A stretch of 21,410 bases of DNA, from NCBI GenBank assembly GCA_959605945.1, contig CAUHGY010000027.1:1-21410 (forward strand), written 5' to 3'. This DNA is from an uncultured Clostridia bacterium. GTDB lineage: Bacteria > Bacillota > Clostridia > Christensenellales > Borkfalkiaceae. Below the pieces are notes generated by a model that saw only the letters and a program-made list of their open reading frames with translations, did not search any database and was not told where the DNA came from. This document shows, piece by piece, positions 8,426 to 14,489 of this stretch (within the stretch, counting starts at the first letter, position 1; each line of letters starts with the position of its first letter). The position numbers and the translations under genes were made by a program.

Positions 8426-9322
8426 ATGGGCTTTTTCGGAAAACTGAAAGCCGTGCTCGCAAAGACGCGTGACGGCATCGCAAAAAAACTTAACGACCTT
8501 TTCGCACGGAACAAACTCGGCGAAGAATTTTACGAAGAACTGGAAGATATTCTTATATCTTCCGATGTTTCGGTGAATACGGCTGTGGAAATTGTCGATG
8601 AAATCCGCGAAACGGCAATAAAGGAAAAATGCAGAGATAAAGAGTATGTCGTAGAACTTCTCAAGAAAGAGCTTTTCGAGACGCTCGATTATGCGGACAA
8701 ACCGGAAATAACTTATCCTGCGGTTTTCATGATAATAGGCGTCAACGGCGTGGGCAAGACCACTACCATAGGAAAACTCGCCAATAAATTCGCGCGCGAG
8801 AAAAAAAGCGTTACCATTGCCGCCGCCGATACTTTCCGCGCCGCCGCATCGGACCAACTTACAGTCTGGGCGGAAAGGGCAAAGGCGAGAATTATCAAAC
8901 ATTCCGAAGGGGCAGACGCTTCCGCCGTGGTTTTTGACGCTATCTCTTCATCTAAGGCTAAGGGCACGGACGTGCTTATCATAGACACGGCAGGAAGACT
9001 TCACGTTAAATCCAATCTTATGGAAGAACTGAAAAAAATGGCCAGAGTAGTCGAAAGAGAATATCCCGAAGCCAATTTTTATAAGCTCATCGCGCTCGAC
9101 GCCACTACGGGGCAGAATGCGTATAATCAGGTGGAAGTTTTCAACCGCGAAGTAGGAGTGGACGGTATAATTTTGACTAAACTCGACGGCACGGCTAAAG
9201 GCGGGTTCATTATTTCGCTTTCATACGAACTCGAAGTGCCCGTCTGCTATGTGGGAACGGGTGAAAAAATAGACGATATCGAAGATTTTGACGCCAAAGA
9301 ATTCGTGGAAAGCCTGTTCTGA
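8426..9322 (+). CDS. ftsY: Signal recognition particle receptor FtsY
   Basis: FtsY is the membrane-associated SRP receptor GTPase that pairs with Ffh to deliver ribosomes making membrane proteins to the translocon. The 298 residues comprise only the NG core: an N helical bundle (1-90) and a G domain with G1 GVNGVGKTT at 105-113, DTAGRL at 187-192 and TKLD at 251-254. The closing segment GEKIDDIEDFDAKEFVESLF is typical of FtsY. The long acidic A domain of E. coli FtsY is missing, as is common in Firmicutes; the first helix (MGFFGKLKAVLAKTRDGI) could act as a membrane-binding amphipathic helix. A purine-rich AAAAGGA at 8411-8417 serves the ATG at 8426. The gap from smc is 38 bases, so it probably belongs to the same transcript. 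It is the last gene before a long non-coding gap. Confidence 0.95.
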   Translation: MGFFGKLKAVLAKTRDGIAKKLNDLFARNKLGEEFYEELEDILISSDVSVNTAVEIVDEIRETAIKEKCRDKEYVVELLKKELFETLDYADKPEITYPAVFMIIGVNGVGKTTTIGKLANKFAREKKSVTIAAADTFRAAASDQLTVWAERAKARIIKHSEGADASAVVFDAISSSKAKGTDVLIIDTAGRLHVKSNLMEELKKMARVVEREYPEANFYKLIALDATTGQNAYNQVEVFNREVGVDGIILTKLDGTAKGGFIISLSYELEVPVCYVGTGEKIDDIEDFDAKEFVESLF

Positions 9323-9371
9323 ATTTTTGCCGTGCGGTTTTTCGGCGGCGCTATGATGCCCGGTTTATCTG

Positions 9372-9408
9372 CCGTTATATATCGTGCGGTAAAGCGATCG
9401 GATTTTTT
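9372..9408 (+). terminator. Weak candidate terminator after ftsY
   Basis: ATCG at 9381-9384 pairs with CGAT at 9395-9398. CCG at 9372-9374 can stack on CGG at 9399-9401 if TTATAT is bulged out. A run of six T follows at 9403-9408. The stem is imperfect. I list it because no better terminator is visible for the asnS-ftsY unit. Confidence 0.3.
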
Positions 9409-9517
9409 CGGGCAGAATTCTGCAAGAATTTTAAAATCAATCGAGTAAACCTTTGCGGCGATTGTTAAAATCAGCCGAAGAGAGAATATACGGGAAGTTA
9501 TTTTGGCAAAATAGTAG

Positions 9518-9700
9518 AAAAAACGCGCTTTCTTTGTTTCCGAAAACTTTTCGTTTCCGACGGATAACGCCGCTATCGCCGCCGCTTACGAAACTTACGC
9601 CGATACGTATTCGTATTTAAAAGATTAACGGTCTTACGAAATGACAATCGAATCCACAGGCACTGAAACGCCCGATACGATAAAAGAGGGAACGCTTTAA
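9518..9700 (+). pseudogene. Possible remnant of a decayed coding sequence
   Basis: One frame from 9518 gives protein-like text (ending AAIAAAYETYADTYSYLKD) up to a TAA at 9626-9628. It then continues in the same frame with RSYEMTIESTGTETPDTI until TAA at 9698-9700. The frame is closed upstream by two adjacent TAG codons (9512-9517). No start codon or ribosome-binding site fits the first half. The residue composition (many Thr, Tyr, Ala, Asp) resembles an extracellular or lipoprotein domain rather than random sequence. This is inference from composition only, and I do not recognise a family. It sits in an 842-base stretch (9323-10164) without a convincing intact gene. Confidence 0.22.
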
Positions 9701-9722
9701 CGGATAGAATAAGGATATAATA

Positions 9723-9773
9723 ATGCGTAAAGTGCGGAGTTATTTAAAGTTTATATTTACGGCATTTAACTAA
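9723..9773 (+). CDS. Micro-ORF of 16 codons, or truncated gene start
   Basis: AAGGA at 9711-9715 stands 7 bases before ATG 9723, an ideal initiation site. The frame encodes only MRKVRSYLKFIFTAFN and stops at 9771-9773. The peptide is basic, then hydrophobic, like the start of a signal peptide or membrane protein, so it may be the broken 5' end of a lost gene rather than a functional peptide. It lies about 80 bases upstream of the ylxM promoter and would be read by a separate transcript or by read-through from ftsY. No family is recognised. Confidence 0.2.
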   Translation: MRKVRSYLKFIFTAFN

Positions 9774-9851
9774 AACGCAATAAGCAGTGTTGAAGTAAAA
9801 AAGCGGACTTTAACAGCGTTTAAGTAAATATCGGCAATTTCATAAAAACGC

Positions 9852-9880
9852 TTGACAAAGGCGCAGAGGCGCTGTATAAT
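9852..9880 (+). promoter_or_regulatory. Consensus sigma-A promoter of the ylxM-ffh operon
   Basis: This is a perfect TTGACA at 9852-9857 and a perfect TATAAT at 9875-9880 with the optimal 17-bp spacer. It is the strongest promoter in the window and faces the translation and SRP operon. The predicted start (about 9886-9888) falls on the first bases of a 26-bp dyad, which suggests control at or just after initiation. Confidence 0.88.
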
Positions 9881-9885
9881 ATCAG

Positions 9886-9916
9886 GGTGTAAAGTAAATT
9901 TATTTTACACCTTTTT
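9886..9916 (+). promoter_or_regulatory. 26-bp dyad at the transcription start: operator, 5' hairpin or early terminator
   Basis: 9886-9898 (GGTGTAAAGTAAA) and 9899-9911 (TTTATTTTACACC) are inverted copies with one mismatched pair. As RNA this is an 11-bp stem with one G-U and a four-base loop. Five T follow at 9912-9916, then ATTT, the layout of an intrinsic terminator. Because it begins at the expected +1, it could equally be a repressor operator; GTGTA and TACAC half-sites are, from memory, reminiscent of YtrA-type GntR operators. It could also be a 5'-end hairpin that stabilises the message. I cannot decide between these from sequence. Confidence 0.55.
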
Positions 9917-10164
9917 ATTTGCCGCGGGGATTGTGCGGCGGGCGGTTCCGATTGCTGCGGCTTGCGGCAGTTGCGGAACGCTTTCGATATAAAGCAGAGA
10001 AATACGGCGGAGCAACATACCGCGACAGATAAATTTTATTTTATGCGGCTGCAAGACTTATGTGCTTTATGCTTTGCGGTTTCGGCGCGGAAATAAATGT
10101 GCGCCGTGCGGCCGATGTTCTTTTAAAGTCAGCTGCGGTGAACCGCAGGGAAAACGAATGCAGT
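9917..10164 (+). other. Structured, GC-rich leader of ylxM; no gene seen
   Basis: The leader runs about 250 nt. GCCGC (9921-9925) can pair with GCGGC (9935-9939). GTTCCG (9945-9950) pairs with CGGAAC (9974-9979), enclosing CTGC (9955-9958) paired with GCAG (9967-9970). A perfect 6-bp hairpin at 10133-10148 (CTGCGG, loop TGAA, CCGCAG) overlaps the AGGG at 10147-10150 that is the best available ribosome-binding site for ylxM. An in-frame ATG at 10060 extends the ylxM frame, but it lacks a ribosome-binding site and the extra residues do not fit the family. I recognise no known riboswitch or SRP RNA. Confidence 0.35.
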
Positions 10165-10473
10165 ATGGAACGCAAAGATTTGGAATATATTGAACTTTTC
10201 GAGTTGTATAAAGGGCTTTTGACCGATAACCAAAGAAAGCTGTTCGAGTCGCATTATCTTTACGATCTTTCGCTTTCGGAGATCGCCGAGCCTGAGGGGA
10301 AAACGCGGCAGAGCGTTTCCGACGCAGTGAGAAAAGTTAAAAAGAAACTTGACGAATACGAAAAAACGCTGAAACTTAAAGAGAGAAACGACGGGCTTGA
10401 AAAGGTCGCCGCCGCTCTCGGAGAAAGGGACGGGGAACTGTCTCGGAGAATATTGGAACTTATAGGCAGATAA
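10165..10473 (+). CDS. ylxM: YlxM-family helix-turn-helix protein, SRP-associated
   Basis: This 102-residue protein has a sigma-70 region 4-like helix-turn-helix. Family features are the ELFELYKGLLTDNQRKLFESHYLYDLSLSEIAE pattern (residues about 8-40; shown here as a description, no long motif needed), then the recognition helix segment KTRQSVSDAVRKVKKKL and a charged C-terminal tail. YlxM is encoded next to ffh throughout Firmicutes and is reported as an SRP-pathway accessory in streptococci. I chose ATG 10165 because the family starts a few residues before this block. AGGG at 10147-10150 is somewhat distant, so the start is less certain than the gene. Its stop shares one base with the ffh start (TAATG), so the two are translationally coupled. 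Confidence 0.88.
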   Translation: MERKDLEYIELFELYKGLLTDNQRKLFESHYLYDLSLSEIAEPEGKTRQSVSDAVRKVKKKLDEYEKTLKLKERNDGLEKVAAALGERDGELSRRILELIGR

Positions 10474-11786
10474 TGGCACTTTTTTCAGGTTTATCCGAAA
10501 AATTAAATCACATATTCAGCAAACTCACCAAGCACGGCAGGCTTACGGAACTGGAAATAAAAACCGCAATGCGCGAAGTGCGCATAGCGCTTCTGGAAGC
10601 GGACGTCAATATTTCCGTGGTTAAGGATTTCGTGGCGAAGGTATCAGAGCGCGCGGTCGGGCAGGAGATATTAAAGAGCTTAAGCCCCACGCAGCAGGTT
10701 ATCAAGATAGTCAACGAAGAACTTATTGCGCTTATGGGGAGCAGCAATTCCAAACTTGCCGTTTCTTCCACGCCGCCGACCGTGATCATGATGGCAGGGC
10801 TTCAGGGCGCGGGCAAGACCACGCTGGTGGGAAAACTCGGCATGCTTTTGAAAAAACAGGGCAAAAAACCCTTGCTCGTCGCCTGCGACGTTTACCGCCC
10901 CGCGGCGATAAACCAACTTAAAGTAGTCGGCGAAAAGGCAGGGTGCCAGGTTTTCGAAAAAGGGCAGGGCAACCCCGTTAAAATAGCAAAACAGGGTGTG
11001 GAATACGCCAAGTCTTACGGTTTCGACACCGTTATCATAGATACTGCAGGCAGACTTCAGATAGACGAAGAACTGATGAAGGAGCTTGAGAAAATAAAAG
11101 CCGAAGTCAATCCGTCGGAAATTCTTCTGGTAGTGGATTCCATGACAGGTCAGGTAGCCGTGGAAGTGGCTGACACGTTCAACAAGCGGCTTGAAGTGAC
11201 GGGGCTGGTGCTTACAAAGCTCGACGGCGATACGCGCGGCGGCGCGACTCTTTCGATGAAAGCGGTTACGGGCAAGCCCATAAAGTTCTGCAGCGTGGGT
11301 GAAAAACTCGGAGATTTGGAGCCTTTCTATCCCGACCGAATGGCAAACCGCATACTCGGCATGGGCGACGTGCTTACCCTCATCGAAAAAGCGCAGGAAG
11401 CCGTGACGGAAGAACAGGCGAAAAAACTTGAAAAAAAGTTCAGGGAGAATTCTTTCACGCTTGACGATTATCTCACCCAGTTTGAAACCATGAAAAAAAT
11501 GGGCGGTTTAAAAGACGTGCTTTCAATGATGCCCGGGATGGGGAATAAATTCAGGATACGCGAAGAAGATATCGACGAGAAGAAACTTTTATCGATGAAG
11601 GCCGTGATACAGTCCATGACGCTGAAAGAACGCGAAAATCCCGCGATCATAAATTCGTCAAGGAAGCAGCGAATTGCAAAAGGGTCGGGCACCAGCGTGC
11701 AGGAAGTCAACAGGGTGCTTAAACAGTTCGAGCAGACCAAGCAGATGATGAAACAGATGAAAAACAATAAAATGTTCAGATTTTAA
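10473..11786 (+). CDS. ffh: Signal recognition particle protein Ffh
   Basis: Ffh binds the SRP RNA and signal peptides of nascent membrane proteins and docks on FtsY. The 437 residues contain an N domain (1-95), a G domain with G1 GLQGAGKTT at 109-117, DTAGRL at 190-195 and TKLDGD at 248-253, and a methionine-rich M domain from about 325. M-domain hallmarks are MMPGMGNKF from residue 352, the RNA-binding stretch SSRKQRIAKGSGTSVQEVNR, and the tail QMMKQMKNNKMFRF. Length and domain order are normal. It starts on the last base of the ylxM stop codon and is 21 bases from rpsP. Its partner FtsY is encoded about 1.1 kb upstream, across the non-coding gap. Confidence 0.97.
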   Translation: MALFSGLSEKLNHIFSKLTKHGRLTELEIKTAMREVRIALLEADVNISVVKDFVAKVSERAVGQEILKSLSPTQQVIKIVNEELIALMGSSNSKLAVSSTPPTVIMMAGLQGAGKTTLVGKLGMLLKKQGKKPLLVACDVYRPAAINQLKVVGEKAGCQVFEKGQGNPVKIAKQGVEYAKSYGFDTVIIDTAGRLQIDEELMKELEKIKAEVNPSEILLVVDSMTGQVAVEVADTFNKRLEVTGLVLTKLDGDTRGGATLSMKAVTGKPIKFCSVGEKLGDLEPFYPDRMANRILGMGDVLTLIEKAQEAVTEEQAKKLEKKFRENSFTLDDYLTQFETMKKMGGLKDVLSMMPGMGNKFRIREEDIDEKKLLSMKAVIQSMTLKERENPAIINSSRKQRIAKGSGTSVQEVNRVLKQFEQTKQMMKQMKNNKMFRF

Positions 11787-11807
11787 AAATCAAGGAGATA
11801 CACAACA

Positions 11808-12101
11808 ATGGCAGTAAAAATGAGACTTACCAGAATGGGCGATAAAAAATCCCCTTTCTACCGTATAGTTATTACGGACAGCAGAAACGCGCGCGACGGC
11901 GCTTATATCGACAAAGTGGGGCACTATAACCCCATTTCGCAGCCCGCAGAGATTGTTATCGACGCGGAAAAGGCGAAAGACTGGATTGCCAAAGGCGTTC
12001 AGCCTACCGAAACCGTAAGAGCTATTCTTATCAACCAAGGCATCATACCCAAGCCCGCAAAACTTTCGCCTTCAAAAACAAAAGTCCGCAAATCCAAATA
12101 A
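11808..12101 (+). CDS. rpsP: 30S ribosomal protein S16
   Basis: S16 is a small-subunit protein needed for early 30S assembly. The 97 residues start with the conserved MAVKMRLTRMGDKKSPFYRI and continue with DSRNARDGAYIDKVGHYNP, both diagnostic. The C-terminal tail is basic and short. AAGGAG at 11792-11797 provides a strong ribosome-binding site 10 bases before the ATG. The ffh-rpsP-khpA-rimM-trmD order is the standard Firmicutes arrangement. Confidence 0.96.
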   Translation: MAVKMRLTRMGDKKSPFYRIVITDSRNARDGAYIDKVGHYNPISQPAEIVIDAEKAKDWIAKGVQPTETVRAILINQGIIPKPAKLSPSKTKVRKSK

Positions 12102-12113
12102 TCGGGGTGCGAC

Positions 12114-12359
12114 ATGTTAGAGCTTATTAAGTACGTGGTCAGTCAATTTGCCGAAAAACCCGACGAAATCGAATATGACGTGGCGGATAACGGCAGAGAG
12201 ATTACCGTTACCGTTACGCTTTCGGACAGCGATATGGGCAAGGTTATCGGACGCCAGGGCAAAATCGCAAAGGCTCTTCGTACGCTTGTCAAAGCCGGGG
12301 CTGCAAAAGAGAACAAAAAATATAATATCGAAATAAAAGAACGTGGGGAAATGGAATAA
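12114..12359 (+). CDS. khpA: KH-domain RNA-binding protein KhpA (YlqC)
   Basis: This 81-residue single KH domain has the RNA-binding GXXG loop as GRQG at residues 46-49, in the segment MGKVIGRQGKIAKALR. KhpA binds RNA broadly, usually with KhpB/Jag, and affects cell division and small-RNA biology in several Firmicutes. GGGGTG at 12104-12109 lies only 4 bases before the ATG, a tight but usable ribosome-binding site. Its stop codon (12357-12359) lies inside the loop of a terminator-like hairpin at 12345-12375, so a ribosome ending khpA would disturb that hairpin. Confidence 0.93.
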   Translation: MLELIKYVVSQFAEKPDEIEYDVADNGREITVTVTLSDSDMGKVIGRQGKIAKALRTLVKAGAAKENKKYNIEIKERGEME

Positions 12360-12375
12360 TTTTCCCCTCTTTTTT
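12345..12375 (+). terminator. Terminator-like hairpin over the khpA stop codon (possible attenuator)
   Basis: GGGGAAA at 12345-12351 pairs perfectly with TTTCCCC at 12361-12367 around a nine-base loop that contains the khpA TAA. TCTTTTTT at 12368-12375 follows, giving a canonical intrinsic-terminator layout inside the operon. Read-through must be substantial, since rimM, trmD and rbgA lie downstream with no other promoter seen. Ribosome occupancy at the khpA stop could control it. The T-tract also occupies the spot where a rimM ribosome-binding site would be expected. Confidence 0.55.
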
Positions 12376-12381
12376 CCCTTT

Positions 12382-12897
12382 ATGACTGCTATGGACGTTT
12401 TGAAAATCGGTCTAATAACTAAACCGCAGGGTATCCGCGGCGAAGTGAAAGTTCAGCCGCTGACCGACGACCCTTTGCGTTTTAAAAAATTAAAAGAAGT
12501 TCTCATTGAGAACGAATCCTACAGGGTTTTAAACGCAAAAATCGGCTCGGACGCTGTTTTTCTTGCGCTTTCCGGCGTTTCGGACAGGAACGGCGCAGAG
12601 CTTTTGCGCGGTAAATTTCTGTGCGTGAAGCGTGCCGACGCGGTCGAACTGAAAGAGAATACTTTTTTTATAGCGGATATCATAGGGTGTTCGCTTTTGA
12701 CAGGCGATGATGAAACAGTCGGAGAGGTAACGGACGTTACGCCCGCAAAAACCGATATTTTTACCGTGCGCTGTTCGGACGGCAGGGTGATGCGTTTTCC
12801 TTTTCTGAAAGATCTGCTGATTTCTGTCGATGTCGGAAAAAAGGTTGTCCGTGTAAAAAGAAAACGTTTAGACGAGGTCAGCTGTTATGAGGATTGA
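12382..12897 (+). CDS. rimM: Ribosome maturation factor RimM
   Basis: RimM assists maturation of the 30S head domain and binds S19. The N-terminal RimM domain opens with LKIGLITKPQGIRGEVKVQP, which is diagnostic, and a C-terminal PRC-barrel domain follows (about residues 95-168, with DVTPAKTDIFTVR and RFPFLKDLL). The 171-residue length is normal. The start is uncertain: ATG 12382 fits the family, and ATG 12391 is three codons later. A GTG at 12343 would encode residues from the terminator-like hairpin and is unlikely. None has a clear ribosome-binding site; the preceding sequence is pyrimidine-rich. Translation may depend on ribosomes leaving khpA. The 3' end overlaps trmD by 11 bases. Confidence 0.92.
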   Translation: MTAMDVLKIGLITKPQGIRGEVKVQPLTDDPLRFKKLKEVLIENESYRVLNAKIGSDAVFLALSGVSDRNGAELLRGKFLCVKRADAVELKENTFFIADIIGCSLLTGDDETVGEVTDVTPAKTDIFTVRCSDGRVMRFPFLKDLLISVDVGKKVVRVKRKRLDEVSCYED

Positions 12898-13558
12898 TAT
12901 ACTGACGCTTTTTCCCGAAATGTTCGTGCCGCTCAGGGCGAGCATAGTCGGCCGTGCAGTCAGCGGCGGCAAGCTGGAACTGAACGTCGTAAACATACGC
13001 GACTATTCTTCGGATAAACATAAAAAGTGTGACGACGCGCCTTTCGGCGGCGGCGCCGGCATGGTGATGATGCCGCAGCCGATTGCGTCGGCGATAGAAG
13101 CGGTTGACGCCGAACACAGCGCCCGCCGCATTTATCTTTCGCCCAAAGGAAGAACCTTCAATCAGAAAATAGTTACCGAATATGCCGCGCTCGACAGAAT
13201 TTTGCTGCTGTGCGGCCATTATGAAGGCGTGGACCAGAGAGTTATAGATCTGTTCATAGACGAAGAGCTTTCTCTCGGAGATTTTGTGCTTACCGGCGGG
13301 GAAATTCCCGCAATGGCTGTCGTCGACGCCGTTTCGAGATATGTTGACGGAGTCATAAATGCAAGTTCGCTCGAACAGGAGAGCTTTTCAAACAATATGC
13401 TCGAATATCCGCATTATACCCGTCCTCAGGAGTTTATGGGGCTGAAAGTTCCCGAAGTGCTTGTCGGAGGCAATCACGGCGAAGTGGATAAATGGCGGGA
13501 ACAGCAGTCGAGAGAGCTTACTTTGAAAAAACGGCCGGATCTTCTCGGAAAGGAGTGA
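12887..13558 (+). CDS. trmD: tRNA (guanine-37-N1)-methyltransferase TrmD
   Basis: TrmD methylates G37 next to the anticodon, preventing +1 frameshifting, using SAM bound in a deep trefoil knot (SPOUT fold). The 223 residues show MRIDILTLFPEMF at the N-terminus, DDAPFGGGAGMVM at 49-61, the knot segments LLLCGHYEGVDQRV and ELSLGDFVLTGGE, and the YPHYTRP segment near the C-terminus. GAGG at 12874-12877 lies 9 bases before the ATG, inside the rimM coding end. RimM and TrmD are commonly coupled in this way. In Bacillus rplS follows trmD; here rbgA follows directly, one base after the stop. Confidence 0.96.
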   Translation: MRIDILTLFPEMFVPLRASIVGRAVSGGKLELNVVNIRDYSSDKHKKCDDAPFGGGAGMVMMPQPIASAIEAVDAEHSARRIYLSPKGRTFNQKIVTEYAALDRILLLCGHYEGVDQRVIDLFIDEELSLGDFVLTGGEIPAMAVVDAVSRYVDGVINASSLEQESFSNNMLEYPHYTRPQEFMGLKVPEVLVGGNHGEVDKWREQQSRELTLKKRPDLLGKE

Positions 13559-13559
13559 T

Positions 13560-14393
13560 ATGCAACATTTACAGTGGTTTCCGGGGCATATGACAAAAGC
13601 CGTGCGCATGATGGAGAATAACCTTAAACTGGTTGACGGAGTGATGCTTGTGCTGGACGCGCGCGCGCCGAGAGCGTCTTTGAACCCTAAACTCGAAAAA
13701 CTTTTCGCCGGGAAAAAAGTGCTTTATGTGCTTAATAAAAGCGATCTGGTGACGGCAGAGGACGCAAAGCGAACGGCGGCGGAATTTATCGCCGAAGGAA
13801 GGGAGACGGTTGCCGTCAGCGCCATGGATAAACGGGCGGTCGATCTATTGTATACGAAAATATTTGCTTTGCTTAAAGATAAACTTCAAAAGAACAGAGA
13901 AAAGGGAGTTTTCAAACCCGTAAGAATCATGGTTGCGGGCATTCCCAATACCGGCAAATCGACGGTTATAAACGCACTGTGCGGCGGCAGGAAAACAGTT
14001 ACAGGCAACAAAGCCGGGGTTACGCGCGGCAAACAGTGGGTGAGGCTTAAAGAACTGGAGCTTCTCGATACTCCCGGGACGATGCCGCCGTCATTTGATA
14101 ACCAGACGCTGGCAAAGCATCTTGCGTTTATCGGCAGCATGAACGACGCCAATCTGGATTTCGGCGATCTCGCTTTCGAGCTCATAAAATTTCTCGCGGA
14201 GAAATATCCCGTGCTGCTGAAAGAAAAATACGGTTTAAGCGACCTTTCGCTGCCGACGATAGAATTGTTAAACGGCATCTGCGAAAAAAGAGGGTTTCTT
14301 ATGCGTGGCGGAGAGTTTGATTACGACAGATGCGCCGTAGCGGTTATCGACGATTTCAGAAAAGGGCGCATCGGTAAGATAATGCTTGACTGA
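13560..14393 (+). CDS. rbgA: Ribosome biogenesis GTPase RbgA (YlqF)
   Basis: RbgA is a circularly permuted GTPase needed for a late step of 50S assembly. The permutation is visible: NKSD (G4) at residues 59-62 comes before GIPNTGKS (G1) at 127-134 and DTPG (G3) at 170-173. The N-terminal WFPGHMTKA segment is the family hallmark, and a C-terminal helical domain follows (about 190-277). Its 277 residues are standard. AAGGAG at 13550-13555 serves the ATG, only 4 bases away, at the end of trmD. Its stop codon overlaps the 5' arm of an inverted repeat that separates it from rnhB. Confidence 0.95.
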   Translation: MQHLQWFPGHMTKAVRMMENNLKLVDGVMLVLDARAPRASLNPKLEKLFAGKKVLYVLNKSDLVTAEDAKRTAAEFIAEGRETVAVSAMDKRAVDLLYTKIFALLKDKLQKNREKGVFKPVRIMVAGIPNTGKSTVINALCGGRKTVTGNKAGVTRGKQWVRLKELELLDTPGTMPPSFDNQTLAKHLAFIGSMNDANLDFGDLAFELIKFLAEKYPVLLKEKYGLSDLSLPTIELLNGICEKRGFLMRGGEFDYDRCAVAVIDDFRKGRIGKIMLD

Positions 14394-14462
14394 AAACGGT
14401 AATTTACCATTGCCGTCCGTGACGGGTGAAAAACAGGCAATGACAACTGCGTTTACCGTTTT
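14393..14462 (+). other. Structured intercistronic element between rbgA and rnhB
   Basis: A perfect 10-bp outer stem pairs 14393-14402 (AAAACGGTAA) with 14453-14462 (TTACCGTTTT). Inside, CATTGCC (14408-14414) pairs with GGCAATG (14436-14442). Alternatively CCGTC (14413-14417) pairs with GACGG (14421-14425), an inner stem that competes for two bases. The A-rich 5' arm and T-rich 3' arm resemble a weak bidirectional terminator, but a processing site or attenuator is also possible. No promoter is evident before rnhB. Confidence 0.4.
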
Positions 14463-14489
14463 ATTCCGCAAATAAAAGGTAAAAATAGG

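Noticed and set aside
9748..9860. Imperfect direct repeat (around 9748-9780 and 9827-9860, sharing GTTTA, CGGCA-TTT and TAAAACGC pieces)
   Set aside because: The match needs several gaps in AT-rich sequence and no third copy is seen. It is too weak to call a repeat family.
9841..9920. Insertion-sequence end or recombination site at the 26-bp dyad
   Set aside because: There is no transposase, no paired inverted repeat and no target duplication nearby. The position relative to the promoter explains it better as a regulatory element.
9917..10164. SRP RNA (ffs) near ffh
   Set aside because: Hairpins are present, but I found no GGAAGGAAGCAGCC-type S-domain sequence and no separate promoter or terminator for a small RNA.
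10060..10164. N-terminal extension of YlxM from ATG 10060
   Set aside because: It has no ribosome-binding site, the added residues do not resemble the family, and the known family start aligns near ATG 10165.
12343..12381. GTG start of rimM at 12343, overlapping khpA
   Set aside because: It would translate through the terminator-like hairpin and add residues unlike any RimM N-terminus.
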